Below are positions 30,601-38,372 of a stretch of 64,000 nt of DNA, piece after piece. The stretch covers positions 1 through 64,000 of the forward strand of contig NZ_AUDG01000018.1 in the NCBI RefSeq assembly GCF_000425345.1. Reading direction: 5' to 3'. The notes under the pieces were generated by a model, which was given only the letters and a program-made list of their open reading frames with translations, was not told the DNA's origin and ran no database searches. Each line of letters starts with the position of its first letter. Positions within the stretch are counted from its first letter, which is position 1. The translations under genes and the position numbers were made by a program. This DNA is from Rheinheimera baltica DSM 14885 (GTDB taxonomy: Bacteria > Pseudomonadota > Gammaproteobacteria > Enterobacterales > Alteromonadaceae).

Positions 30601-31502
30601 GAAATATCTAAGCGGTCGGCTTCTTCTGCATCGACGGTAAAACCAATATCGTAGCTTTTAGCAACTAACACCAAGGCTTTAAGCTTAGGTAGTAGCTCAG
30701 CCATTACCCGCTCGCGATGGCTGAACTCATAACGTGGATGAATAGCAGACAGCTTTACTGAAATGCCAGGGCTTTTTATCGGTCCTTTGCCGTTGGCTGC
30801 TTTGCCAATTGCATGAATAGCAGTTAAGTAACTTTGGTAGTAGCGATCAGCGTCCTGCATAGTGCGGGCACCTTCACCCAGCATGTCATAGGAGTACACA
30901 TAGCCTTTTTGCTCTGTATCGGCGGCCCGGCTAATCGCATCATCAATGGTTGTGCCCATGACAAACTGTTTGCCCATAATTTTCATGGCATAGTTAACTG
31001 ACTTTCTGATCACGGGTTCACCTAAGCGGCCCAGGGTTTTTTTCAGTATGCCAAATTGCTTAGCCTTGGTTTTATCGTTGTAATTCACCATTTTACCGGT
31101 AACTAACAACCCCCAGGAAGAAGCATTAACAAACAAGGAGTCGCTGCTACCTAAATGTGAGCTCCAATCGCCTTTGGCTAACTTATCGCGGATCAGGGCT
31201 TCCTGAGTGCTTTTATCGGGCACACGTAGTAAGGCTTCGGCCAGACACATCAGAACCACGCCTTCTTCGCTAGATAACGAAAATTCATTTAACAGTGCAT
31301 CAATACCACCCTGGCCGTCCTGATCTTTTCGAATAGTATGGACAATCTGCCGTGCCCGCTCCCAGGCGCGGCTTCGGGCTTTTACACCGACTTCCGCTAA
31401 AGGTAACAGGTGATCAAGAACGGTATTCTCGTCGATACGGTAAAAATCACGAATTTTTTGTCGTAGTGCGCATTGGGTGGTTAAATCAGCATTAAATAAC
31501 AT
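27699..31502 (-). CDS. putA: Bifunctional proline dehydrogenase / L-glutamate gamma-semialdehyde dehydrogenase
   Basis: PutA oxidises proline to glutamate in two channelled steps. The N-terminal FAD-dependent proline dehydrogenase barrel spans about 80-480 (DMLGEGARTMQDADRYYQSYLTAI, RLVKGAYWDTEIK, YAPVGEHENLLAYLVRRLLENGANSSF). The aldehyde dehydrogenase part spans about 560-1010 (LCISPWNFPLAIFLGQVAAA, LIAETGGQNCMIVDSTALPEQV, catalytic Cys in SAGQRCSALR). A ~200-residue C-terminal extension follows, as in type B PutA. At 1267 residues it lacks the N-terminal ribbon-helix-helix DNA-binding domain of E. coli PutA, so it is not expected to self-repress. putP is not adjacent. Confidence 0.97.
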   Translation of the reverse strand: MLFNADLTTQCALRQKIRDFYRIDENTVLDHLLPLAEVGVKARSRAWERARQIVHTIRKDQDGQGGIDALLNEFSLSSEEGVVLMCLAEALLRVPDKSTQEALIRDKLAKGDWSSHLGSSDSLFVNASSWGLLVTGKMVNYNDKTKAKQFGILKKTLGRLGEPVIRKSVNYAMKIMGKQFVMGTTIDDAISRAADTEQKGYVYSYDMLGEGARTMQDADRYYQSYLTAIHAIGKAANGKGPIKSPGISVKLSAIHPRYEFSHRERVMAELLPKLKALVLVAKSYDIGFTVDAEEADRLDISLDIIEAILSDDELGDWSGFGLAVQAYQKRAIFVIEWLTDLARKVNRKLMVRLVKGAYWDTEIKTTQQKGLDHYPVFTRKASTDVSYKACAIKLLEARDVLYPQFATHNAYTAATILEVAKGNNSGFEFQRLHGMGESLFDQIVSAEKIQCRVYAPVGEHENLLAYLVRRLLENGANSSFVNAIVDTSQPVEALLPDPVETLQGLRNKYNTQIKMPVDLYGAERANSKGLDLTDIDTLLPFKANLDNWLAEHRFAQSDIPAGASAVRNPANRQEIIGHFTLHNADDMQKMLSNADAAFSSWSQTPITQRANLLRRIADILERHHDELVAICIKEAGKVAQDGIDEVREAVDFCRYYAARAEELAKDERFEPRGVVLCISPWNFPLAIFLGQVAAAIVTGNTVIAKPAEQTCLIALRAIELMHAVGLPEYVVQAVIARGSDVGNTLLPDARIQAVMFTGSTETGSLISRTLAARNDIQVPLIAETGGQNCMIVDSTALPEQVVDDVISSGFQSAGQRCSALRVLFIQQDVADGIIEMIKGALKELHVGDPALLSTDIGPVIDERALKTLQQHVDYLADKATLHYQCNIPDNATQGAFFFAPRLYEISDLSLLKREVFGPCVHVIRYKASELDNVIDQINATGYGLTMGIHSRIEDRCNYLAKMSRAGNVYINRNMIGAIVGAQPFGGRGLSGTGPKAGGPNYLLRLVKEKASPENVQMTNLTPDQLNLHHNPDADAQVQLLMANSMRDEKTWRATPLNDRVSVLRQLLAKIATVDIIDELADDLALTLADARAQLNRLEKHMRKCTTLPGPTGESNTLHIEPRGCVVCYADKSTSFNFWAISIITALGAGNTVITVASELFFEEAMAFRDKFIATGVAPGVFQVAKPDQLQAILAHAHLAGAVVAARSSRLGYFSEQLAQREGAILPVISAEYYDTLIKRLVTEKTISIDTTASGGNTSLMTMVEDDE

Positions 31503-31854
31503 AAGTCAGCCTGTAACAGGGGCATAGCACAACAGTAGGTGCAAAGCCGAGTGAGCAATTATCTATCAGGGTCATAAAACCTTGAGGCTATACTAATGAA
31601 AATGCGGCAAAATTGGCTGGTTTATTTTGCGGTAAAAACCATAATTAACATGGCTATAATTTGGTTTTGCAGCATAAAATGCTGCTATTTTGGCTTTGTT
31701 GTAGTTGTTGCTATGTAATATCGGCGGCTATGGCCTGTAAAATGTTTTACTGATTCGTTGAGCTGAATCGTTTTGCTCAATAATTGTTTAGTTGAACAGG
31801 TCCATTCGAAAACGTTAAAATATTATCAGTTAAAGTTGCCATTTCGATAAGGCC
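31503..31854. other. Gene-free upstream region of putA
   Basis: 350 bases without a supported gene. It must hold the putA promoter. A small perfect hairpin (GCAGCAT, AAA, ATGCTGC at 31669-31685) followed on the plus strand by TATTTT is the only clear structure; its position and direction fit no neighbouring gene end. The rest is AT-rich. Confidence 0.4.
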
Positions 31855-32535
31855 TTAGTCTGCCTGATAAACGACTGGTTTATGATCCGGCCCCGACATA
31901 TCTGAATAAGCCGGGTTCCATTTCATAGGGTTAGCCAAATCAAAGCCGCTAACCTGGGTATTTTTCCCCGCAATACACCAATCTAAAATACCACCTTTAC
32001 GCTGTGTACAATCTTGCCAATAACTATAAGCATGTGCTCCTGCAGGCATAGCGAGTTGGTTGTACTTACTGTAATCCCAATTCATATCGCCGGTGATGAG
32101 CCAATTAGAGGTGCTATTGTGCTCTAGTATTAAGGCTGCCCATTCAATTTGGCTTTTCGTTAAATTGGTCTGCCCGGATTTAAAGTGTGCAAAACCAACA
32201 TAGGTTCCTTGTAAGGAAAAAATGCTTAGGCTGCGATTCAAATAACGCAGCGGAATATCCTGGATCCACTGAATCGTTTGATTTGTACGAAACATAATAA
32301 CGTAGTCGTTACTGTAGCCGCCATGAACAGTATGAATAGTGTAATCAGGATACACCTGTTGCAGAAAACTAATGTAGTCCAGTGAGCGTGCGCTATGTAC
32401 TTCACACAAAAACAGCACGTCTGCGCCAAGGCCATCTGAAGCACAAAGTTGGTGAATAAAGTCAGAGACTTTACTTTGTTTCTCCAAAGACGAAGATTGG
32501 CCATTTTTTTCTAAATTCCAGCTTGCAATGATCAT
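31855..32535 (-). CDS. Endonuclease/exonuclease/phosphatase-fold protein
   Basis: This 226-residue protein has all the landmarks of the DNase I/CdtB/inositol-phosphatase superfamily: SWNLEKNG (Asn), FLCEVHS (metal Glu), HFKSGQTN (His), TGDMNWD (Asp and Asn) and SGPDHKPVVYQ (Asp-His pair) at the C-terminus. It has no signal peptide, so it should act in the cytosol on nucleic acid or on a phosphorylated small molecule. It starts four bases after the zinc-ribbon gene and is last in a four-gene cassette with two DUF2589-type proteins. That context suggests an effector enzyme kept in check or delivered by the partners; this is inference. Confidence 0.82.
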   Translation of the reverse strand: MIIASWNLEKNGQSSSLEKQSKVSDFIHQLCASDGLGADVLFLCEVHSARSLDYISFLQQVYPDYTIHTVHGGYSNDYVIMFRTNQTIQWIQDIPLRYLNRSLSIFSLQGTYVGFAHFKSGQTNLTKSQIEWAALILEHNSTSNWLITGDMNWDYSKYNQLAMPAGAHAYSYWQDCTQRKGGILDWCIAGKNTQVSGFDLANPMKWNPAYSDMSGPDHKPVVYQAD

Positions 32536-32539
32536 GGCA

Positions 32540-32749
32540 TTACATCAAAGGTTTAGCATGGGCATGCTGTTTTATTTGTTCCAGCTTATCAAGACTTTGT
32601 TCAAGTAACTGTGTGCTTGTTTCATTTGCCACAGACAAGCCTGAACCACAGAGTGAACAAGTAAAAATTGCGCCTTGAAGCAATAATCTGGGTTCAAGTG
32701 CAATGGAACCCTGGTGGCAATGTGGGCATTGTATTGTTACCGTATTCAT
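32540..32749 (-). CDS. Small zinc-ribbon protein
   Basis: A 69-residue protein from ATG 32749 (GAGG eight bases upstream); a longer in-frame ATG at 32776 has no good ribosome site. CPHCHQ at residues 7-12 and CSLCGSG at about 31-37 form a four-cysteine zinc ribbon. The remaining ~35 residues are a charged helix ending in lysine/histidine. The function is unknown. It is tightly linked (four bases) to the nuclease-fold gene and 50 bases after the DUF2589 gene. Confidence 0.75.
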   Translation of the reverse strand: MNTVTIQCPHCHQGSIALEPRLLLQGAIFTCSLCGSGLSVANETSTQLLEQSLDKLEQIKQHAHAKPLM

Positions 32750-32799
32750 TATAATTACCTCATATAATGCGGGCATCAGCTTGCTGATGCCCTCCGTGT

Positions 32800-33483
32800 C
32801 TAGGCTGCTTTTTCTTGAGCAGGCATTTCTATCGGTGTAATGTTGTTGGTATAGGCTTGTATAATGACACCGACACCAGGTGGTAAAGGGAGTTGCCCGG
32901 CATGCACATCTACTGTGTATGTCGCTGAGTTACTTTTTTGATAGTGCGTACTGTTGGTGGTGCTGCTTGAGCTATCATGCGATACGCTGCCTTTCACTTC
33001 TACGCTCCATAAAAATCCGCCAATTTTGGCGTCAAAACTGCCTTCTGCATGAGTAGACTCTGAGCTGGTATCACTGTGGTCTTCGCTGTAACTGCTGTTT
33101 ACCTGCATTACAAAGTTGACGTTGACGTTGTCAACCGCTAGGGAATTCAGCGGTAAGATAGTTAATAGTGGTAATTTAATTGTTGAGTTTATATTTTGAA
33201 TTACAGCAGGATCACCTGCTTTTGCTCCTGGTGTAATCACCCCTCGGGTTAACTGCATTTCAATCATTGTTGGTTGGTAAACTTTAGCATCCGTTTTACC
33301 CCCGCTTGTGTTTGATGCTTGGGTAAAACAGGTCTTCATTAGAAAATCAACTTGGGTTAGCGCCATTTGTTGATTTGCTTTTGCTGCGGCCATCAACGGG
33401 CCACCAATTAATGAGCCCATAGGTAAACCGGTAAACTGCTGCGCCATGGAGACCAGGGCTGGACCATTTGATGTATCTGCCAT
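32800..33483 (-). CDS. DUF2589 family protein
   Basis: The 227 residues begin with the DUF2589 pattern GLPMGSLIGGPLMAAAKANQQMALTQVDFLMKTCF, continue with the beta-rich KLPLLTILPLNSLAVDNVNVNFVMQVNSS, and hold two serine/threonine-rich insertions (about 125-145 and 165-190). The C-terminus GQLPLPPGVGVIIQAYTNNITP is also family-like. There is no signal peptide or membrane segment. Pfam gives this family no function. It is probably a structural, beta-sandwich-forming subunit, by inference from the repeated hydrophobic strand pattern it shares with the next gene upstream. Confidence 0.8.
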   Translation of the reverse strand: MADTSNGPALVSMAQQFTGLPMGSLIGGPLMAAAKANQQMALTQVDFLMKTCFTQASNTSGGKTDAKVYQPTMIEMQLTRGVITPGAKAGDPAVIQNINSTIKLPLLTILPLNSLAVDNVNVNFVMQVNSSYSEDHSDTSSESTHAEGSFDAKIGGFLWSVEVKGSVSHDSSSSTTNSTHYQKSNSATYTVDVHAGQLPLPPGVGVIIQAYTNNITPIEMPAQEKAA

Positions 33484-33538
33484 ATTGTCTTTCCTTCTGC
33501 TGGTTAATGTTGATCAACACAATGTGATCGGGAACGCT

Positions 33539-34078
33539 CTAACTTGGTATTTGCGCGCGCACAACTTTGTCATACCCTTCAATCACAGCACTTATTCCCG
33601 CGGGGCGGTTTGTTGTTGTTATTTTCATCGTGAGTTTGGCGTTAGGTTTGTTGTCTTGAGTTTTTTCACCGCCAAACATGGATTTTTTCAGTTGAGGAAA
33701 GCCAACAATAATGTCGTCATCTCTTTCTAAAAACTCTAAATCAATTTCTACTGTCATTTCGGTAGGTTGTAGTGTGGTAATCGGAGCGAGGGAGATAAGC
33801 GGTACCATCACTTGGTGTTCAACGATGCCTTTAGCCGTTTCACGCGGGTACGTCATGGCCACCATTTTAGGAATGAGCTGTGTTTTATTTGATTTGGGAT
33901 CAAAATTTAAAAATGGCTCAATTTTGACATTATTGTTTGGGTTTTCCTCAGGCGATTGACGCATCGGCACTTCATCAAAATAGCTGGTGAGAATTTTGAC
34001 GTTTTCCTTTGCTACAGCATCAGAAGCTGTTTCTATGGCTTGTTGAATTGCCGCTATAAATCCATTCAGCTTTAGCAT
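33539..34078 (-). CDS. DUF2589-like companion protein
   Basis: A 179-residue protein whose middle part, VEHQVMVPLISLAPITTLQPTEMTVEIDLEFLE, copies the strand pattern of DUF2589 proteins (PLLTI.PL.SL.VD.V.V.F). The C-terminus AKLTMKITTTNRPAGISAVIEGYDKVVRAQI parallels the GVGVIIQAYTNNI end of the neighbour. The N-terminus is helical (FIAAIQQAIETASDAVAKENV). ATG 34078 is chosen; the upstream in-frame ATG at 34132 has no homologous or well-initiated extension. It is the first gene of the cassette. The two related but unequal proteins may form a hetero-oligomer; this is inference. Confidence 0.68.
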   Translation of the reverse strand: MLKLNGFIAAIQQAIETASDAVAKENVKILTSYFDEVPMRQSPEENPNNNVKIEPFLNFDPKSNKTQLIPKMVAMTYPRETAKGIVEHQVMVPLISLAPITTLQPTEMTVEIDLEFLERDDDIIVGFPQLKKSMFGGEKTQDNKPNAKLTMKITTTNRPAGISAVIEGYDKVVRAQIPS

Positions 34079-34227
34079 TTTTTTATCACACCTTGCATTC
34101 AAAGAATATTTAGCTTGGCAGGGGAATAGCAAATAAAAAGCAAGAAAAGTGAATATCAGATTAATGTAAAAACTTAATCATCTGTTTGTTGGAGAATAAA
34201 TTTATCCGCTTGAATGCGCATCGTATG

Positions 34228-34265
34228 CATAAAAAAACCTCAGACTTGCTGAGGTTCTATAAAAA
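34228..34265 (-). terminator. Intrinsic terminator of the PEP-CTERM gene
   Basis: On the minus strand AACCTCAG and CTGAGGTT enclose a five-base loop and are followed by T7. It lies about 25 bases past the stop at 34288, so the DUF2589 cassette has its own promoter in 34079-34230. Confidence 0.88.
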
Positions 34266-34287
34266 TATTTAAGTATGCTACTAAAGC

Positions 34288-34926
34288 TTAGACTTTTTTC
34301 TTCTTACGTGAAAAACCAATACCCGCTAAACCCAGACCAAGCAATGCAATGCTAAGGGGTTCCGGTACTGACGCTACACCTGGCTCACCTTCAAGCCGGT
34401 AAGCGAAGTCTCTGCCGCCCCAATAACCAGTATAGCCAGAGCCATTAGCAACAAGGGCTTCGGTAATATTTACCCGATTATTAATTAAGGTTAGGTGTAC
34501 ATTTTGTGCGTTATTGGCTCTAAGACCAATAAAGTAGCTTCCAGCCATTAAATTAAAGCTTGTTACATCGATACTGTAGTCAACTAAATCCCAACCGCTG
34601 AAATTTAAGCCAGTATCATTTTTAGCAACAGAACCCACATTGCCGCTAAACAATATACCGCCAGGAAGGCCGTTTAAGACGGAGCGAATTTCCCAATCCA
34701 TATTGCCGATATTGTCTAAGTTACCAAAATTCGCAAAAGCATTAACCGTAATACGGCTAATGTCATAGCTACTGTCTAAGGTAAAATCATCATAACTAAA
34801 ATTGTATTTAAACGGGTTGTTACCTGTAGCAACACTTTCCAGGCCTTGCTCATAAATTAGACCTGCATGAGCATTTGATACGAATAAAGCAGAGGCCAGT
34901 GCAGCGCCTAACAACAACTTATACAT
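34288..34926 (-). CDS. PEP-CTERM sorting-domain exported protein
   Basis: The 212 residues have a Sec signal peptide (MYKLLLGAALASALFVSNAHA) and end in the exosortase sorting signal: VPEP, then a hydrophobic helix (LSIALLGLGLAGIGF) and a basic tail SRKKKKV. The body is a jelly-roll-like beta domain of the sort seen in other PEP-CTERM proteins. Such proteins are processed by exosortase EpsH/XrtA and usually linked with extracellular polysaccharide. No exosortase gene lies in the window. AGGGATA precedes the ATG. Confidence 0.92.
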   Translation of the reverse strand: MYKLLLGAALASALFVSNAHAGLIYEQGLESVATGNNPFKYNFSYDDFTLDSSYDISRITVNAFANFGNLDNIGNMDWEIRSVLNGLPGGILFSGNVGSVAKNDTGLNFSGWDLVDYSIDVTSFNLMAGSYFIGLRANNAQNVHLTLINNRVNITEALVANGSGYTGYWGGRDFAYRLEGEPGVASVPEPLSIALLGLGLAGIGFSRKKKKV

Positions 34927-35106
34927 GTAAATATCCCTATATCGACAAAAGTTTAGTAAGCTGCAAATTTCGCGCCACTAGTTTATCTATTTGTTTTATA
35001 ATGATATTTTTTGTTTGGTTGTCGCATTGCTAGGTGTTGTGTAAATTTATCTGACAATTGTGTCAGTTTTTTTGCTAAGTGCTAAGCCCACTAGAAATTG
35101 AGCGTA

Positions 35107-36126
35107 TTATGAAGCGTGTGGCCATTCACACTGTTTGACGAGCTGGAACCATGGACGTTCGAATACCTTATTTATTGGTGGTTGAGGTAGAGCAACATTA
35201 ACACCGAGATAGGATGCAACGTGGTGATAGATCAACGTTCTAACTTTATCATCTTCCAGTTTGTCATAAGCTTCCAGCAGCGCTAAGCGCTGCTCAGTAG
35301 TGACAACCGTACCATGTTGTTGTTGAAAACGGGTGTCCAACCAGAACAACAGCGCCTGCTTACTTTCATTTGGAAAGCTTGCAGCAAGCGTGGCAGTTGG
35401 GCCGTAAAGTCCTTGAAAATTATCAAACTGTTGCTGTAGTAAAAAGGACGCTAAGAGATTTGTTCCTGCCGATATTTGCCCGGCACGTTGACTAATCGAT
35501 TGATAATGCTTGAGCGCTTCACGCAAGTGCGCCTCTGCCAGAGCAAACTTTCCAGCGTCCAGCGCCAGTAGTCCCAGATTATTTTCTACCATCGCCACAA
35601 CATTTGTCTGTTCAGACTGTTTAGCCAGCATAAGCGCGTGGCTAAATAGCTCGCGGGCTTTTTCTGTATCGTTAAGCTGTCGTGCCACTAACGCCATGCT
35701 GTTTGTTAACGTTAGCCGTTGTTTATCTGTAGTGGCATATTTATACGAACATTCAAAACTAAGCTGGGCATCATGCAGATATTGATTGCGACGCAACCAA
35801 ATACCTAATGCGCTGTTAATGGAGGTAAGCTGCTGTTGAAAATACGGCTGCTGTTCATGTTGGAAAACCAGTTCCAGAGTTTGTAGTAATAAATCCATTT
35901 TGCTTGTTGGTACTGCTGCTCTTAGTACCAATACGTGTCGGCGAAGTACTTGCTCTAAAGGCAATTTATCTGCGGTGTTAAAGCTTTCCAGCAAGCTAAG
36001 TGTTTGTGCAGGATTAACGGTGAGGTAATCTTCAGCTTCGTCTAAAATTGCTGACGCATCTGTTGCAAATGCAAGCGAACAGGGTACTGTCATTAATGTG
36101 CAAATTAGCACGTAACACTTTAACAA
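35107..36126 (-). CDS. Exported tetratricopeptide-repeat protein
   Basis: 339 residues with a likely N-terminal signal (CYVLICTLMTVPCSLAFA) followed by helical repeats. The clearest TPR pairs lie at about 145-225 (AREL FSHALMLAKQSEQ and AEAHLREALKHYQSI, with the usual A/L/Y positions). The start is a TTG at 36126; an internal ATG at 36093 would shorten the signal. There is no enzymatic domain. Such proteins are usually scaffolds; the partner is unknown. Its neighbours give no hint. Confidence 0.75.
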   Translation of the reverse strand: MLKCYVLICTLMTVPCSLAFATDASAILDEAEDYLTVNPAQTLSLLESFNTADKLPLEQVLRRHVLVLRAAVPTSKMDLLLQTLELVFQHEQQPYFQQQLTSINSALGIWLRRNQYLHDAQLSFECSYKYATTDKQRLTLTNSMALVARQLNDTEKARELFSHALMLAKQSEQTNVVAMVENNLGLLALDAGKFALAEAHLREALKHYQSISQRAGQISAGTNLLASFLLQQQFDNFQGLYGPTATLAASFPNESKQALLFWLDTRFQQQHGTVVTTEQRLALLEAYDKLEDDKVRTLIYHHVASYLGVNVALPQPPINKVFERPWFQLVKQCEWPHAS

Positions 36127-36289
36127 AATGACGCTCGTAGCGGTTGGTTTAAACCTTGACTATAGCGGTATAATAACGCGACATCAAAAAAGCAAAAGCG
36201 CCGGTTTGACATAAGTGGCTTGGTACACTGCAATAACAAAACCACCTTTCTGATTAACAATAACCCGCTAACGGGTTTGCCTGGCGTGA

Positions 36290-37321
36290 TTAGTTTTTTA
36301 TGCGTAATACCAGGGTGTCAGCCAGTTTATCCTGAATGGCTTGACGGTTTGGGTCCCAGTAAATTTGGAAAAACCCCAAAAGCCCGGTAGCCAAACCGGC
36401 ACTATAGCCACCTTGACGACCAAAAGCGCCCCACAATGACAACGGCTTATTGTCCAGTTGCACTACCTTGATACCCAGTAGCTTTTTACCCGGAGTTTGG
36501 CCGTTATTCCAGCTGGTAAACACCGTTAAGTACGCCACAGCCCAACCAAAGCTGATGCCTAAATCTGCCAATATACCCTGAGCCCATTTCATCACGCTAT
36601 GATCAGACTGTTGCAGTTTTTGCCACCAGTTTAGCTTTGCAGGTGCGGCTGAAGTTTCTGACGGTGCCTGTTGCACCAACAGTTGGCGTGCGTCTGAAAG
36701 TGTAGCCCGAAGTTGCTGCAATAGCGTGAGTTTTTGTTGTTGCTGCTCTGCGCTAAGTACTGAGTTTGCAAGCAAGTCTGTTAGGGTTTCCTCGGCTTGG
36801 CTATTGCTTAGTTGTTCATTTTGCAGTGCCGAAATCAGCTCATTGGCTTTGGTGTCAGCGCATTTTTCATCGCAATTATTACCAATTGCAATAGCCGCCG
36901 TGCTCAGTTCAATTGCGGATGCTATGTCCATAACAGTGTCTTCATCTACGTTGTTATTTTCTGTGTAGGCAAACACCAGCATTAGCGGCATTAACAGCAG
37001 TAAAATGTTGCGCCTTTTTATATTTTGCAGCGCATGGCAGCGCCAAACCAGATAAAGATATAGTGGTGTAAAAAAAGTGACGCCGCCGCCAGCCAGCAAA
37101 GCGATAAATACCCCGTCTATACTTATGGCTAAGGCCCTACGCCAAGGGCGTGCCAGTGTTAAACCGAACAGGGAGGTATTTACGGCAAAGTCATGCGGGG
37201 TAACAATGTTTCGCACTTCTTTAGGGGTTAACTGATGGCCCGTAGCATCGACAAAGGTATCGGGGGCTATTTCAGTTAAATGCGTGCTGTGCTTAATTGG
37301 CGTGGTTATACCGTCACTCAT
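36290..37321 (-). CDS. RDD family membrane protein with a large helical insertion
   Basis: RDD proteins are small membrane proteins of uncertain function. The N-terminal element RPWRRALAISIDGVFIALL and the C-terminal NNGQTPGKKLLGIKVVQLD ... RQAIQDKLADTLVLR are both typical. Between the membrane segments lies an unusual ~150-residue acidic/glutamine-rich helical stretch (about 130-230), making the protein about twice the normal length. ATG 37321 (MSDGITT) is chosen because the longer reading lacks a ribosome site. The lipocalin gene ends 73 bases upstream. Confidence 0.82.
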   Translation of the reverse strand: MSDGITTPIKHSTHLTEIAPDTFVDATGHQLTPKEVRNIVTPHDFAVNTSLFGLTLARPWRRALAISIDGVFIALLAGGGVTFFTPLYLYLVWRCHALQNIKRRNILLLLMPLMLVFAYTENNNVDEDTVMDIASAIELSTAAIAIGNNCDEKCADTKANELISALQNEQLSNSQAEETLTDLLANSVLSAEQQQQKLTLLQQLRATLSDARQLLVQQAPSETSAAPAKLNWWQKLQQSDHSVMKWAQGILADLGISFGWAVAYLTVFTSWNNGQTPGKKLLGIKVVQLDNKPLSLWGAFGRQGGYSAGLATGLLGFFQIYWDPNRQAIQDKLADTLVLRIKN

Positions 37322-37394
37322 AGTGCAAGTCCGTGTGCTGTTTGCCAATACTCTAACGCCCTGATCAATAAAGCGCAAATATCAGCTTAGGGTA

Positions 37395-37922
37395 TTAGCT
37401 ACATTGCTGCAGCCATATCCATTGTTGTTTGGCAATGCCCAAACTTAATGCAAATGCCATGTAGTCATCACAGACGGCTTTTTCCGGGGTTTTACTGCGC
37501 GCCAGTAACCAAGCGTAATCCAGCGATGGGCCAACCACCAGCGCCACACTGTAATCATCGGTTAATTTGGCAATATTGTAACCTCCGTAAAATGGGCCAA
37601 AAAACGACACCTTTAGTGCGCCGGTATTGCTATCACCGACAAAGTAAGCCTTGCCTTCAGCCTGCTGCCAGCTGTTTTCTTCGGTACTAAAGCCACGGTT
37701 TACTACTTTCACTCCACCATCATCGCGTAGAGTGTAGTTAGCGGTTACTTCTGTTAAACCTCTTTCAAAGCGGTGATCCAACCGGGCAATTTCATGCCAT
37801 TCACCCAGATAACGATTTAGCTCAAATGGTGTTTTCGGTGTAACACCCTCTGGCACGCCAGTACAACTTTGCAAAGCAAAGCCGCTGGCAACGAGTACGG
37901 CAATCTTAAGCAGAAATTTCAT
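37395..37922 (-). CDS. blc: Outer-membrane lipoprotein lipocalin (Blc-like)
   Basis: Bacterial lipocalins bind lipids at the outer membrane. The 175 residues have a lipoprotein signal with lipobox LQSC near residue 20, then the lipocalin signature in LNRYLGEWHEIARLDHRFERGL and the C-terminal YAWLLARSKTP. Strand motifs FFGPFYGGYNIAKL and YSVALVVGPS are also family-like. AAAGG precedes the ATG. Symbol by homology to E. coli blc. Confidence 0.93.
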   Translation of the reverse strand: MKFLLKIAVLVASGFALQSCTGVPEGVTPKTPFELNRYLGEWHEIARLDHRFERGLTEVTANYTLRDDGGVKVVNRGFSTEENSWQQAEGKAYFVGDSNTGALKVSFFGPFYGGYNIAKLTDDYSVALVVGPSLDYAWLLARSKTPEKAVCDDYMAFALSLGIAKQQWIWLQQCS

Positions 37923-38078
37923 AACAACCTTTAATTTACGCTTTAAAACACAAATACTACGCCGCTTTAGCGGCTTTGTATCAATTTGCTGTTGGGTTTT
38001 TATTTATCGCTATATGGCTTTATGAACCTGAAATATAAAGCGGTTAACCAAGCAGGCTATAAGAAGTGCTTTACGACG

Positions 38079-38291
38079 TTATGCCGTTACAGGAACTGCT
38101 TCCAGTAACGCTAAAATAGCGGGGTTATTGTCTAGCCTGGCTAGATCAAGCAGGTAGTCTTTCTCCAGTGGTTGCATGCTTTGGTTGGCCAGTAACTCTT
38201 TTAGCAACTGTTCTTCACCATTAACGATGGCGGTTTTTAACGCCGCATAGTGCATAAAACTGTGTGATTCTTCCGTTTGCTCAGATGTCAT
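38079..38291 (-). CDS. Small conserved-looking protein of unknown function
   Basis: A 70-residue acidic protein, mostly helical (MHYAALKTAIVNGEEQLLKELLANQ ... DYLLDLARLDNNPAILALLEAV). The pattern resembles a single ankyrin-like or helical-hairpin repeat, but that is not secure. AGAGGCG precedes the ATG at good distance, and codon use matches the neighbours, so I accept it as a real gene. It lies between osmC and blc on the same strand. Confidence 0.6.
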   Translation of the reverse strand: MTSEQTEESHSFMHYAALKTAIVNGEEQLLKELLANQSMQPLEKDYLLDLARLDNNPAILALLEAVPVTA

Positions 38292-38372
38292 TGGGCGCCT
38301 CTAATTTTGCTTAATGCGGCCCGTTTCAATGCCAGTAAAAACGGGCGCAGTTGGTTAAAGCCTATGCTTTAG

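Noticed and set aside
31669..31685. Hairpin upstream of putA considered as a terminator
   Set aside because: The T-rich side faces the plus strand, where no gene ends; no role can be assigned.
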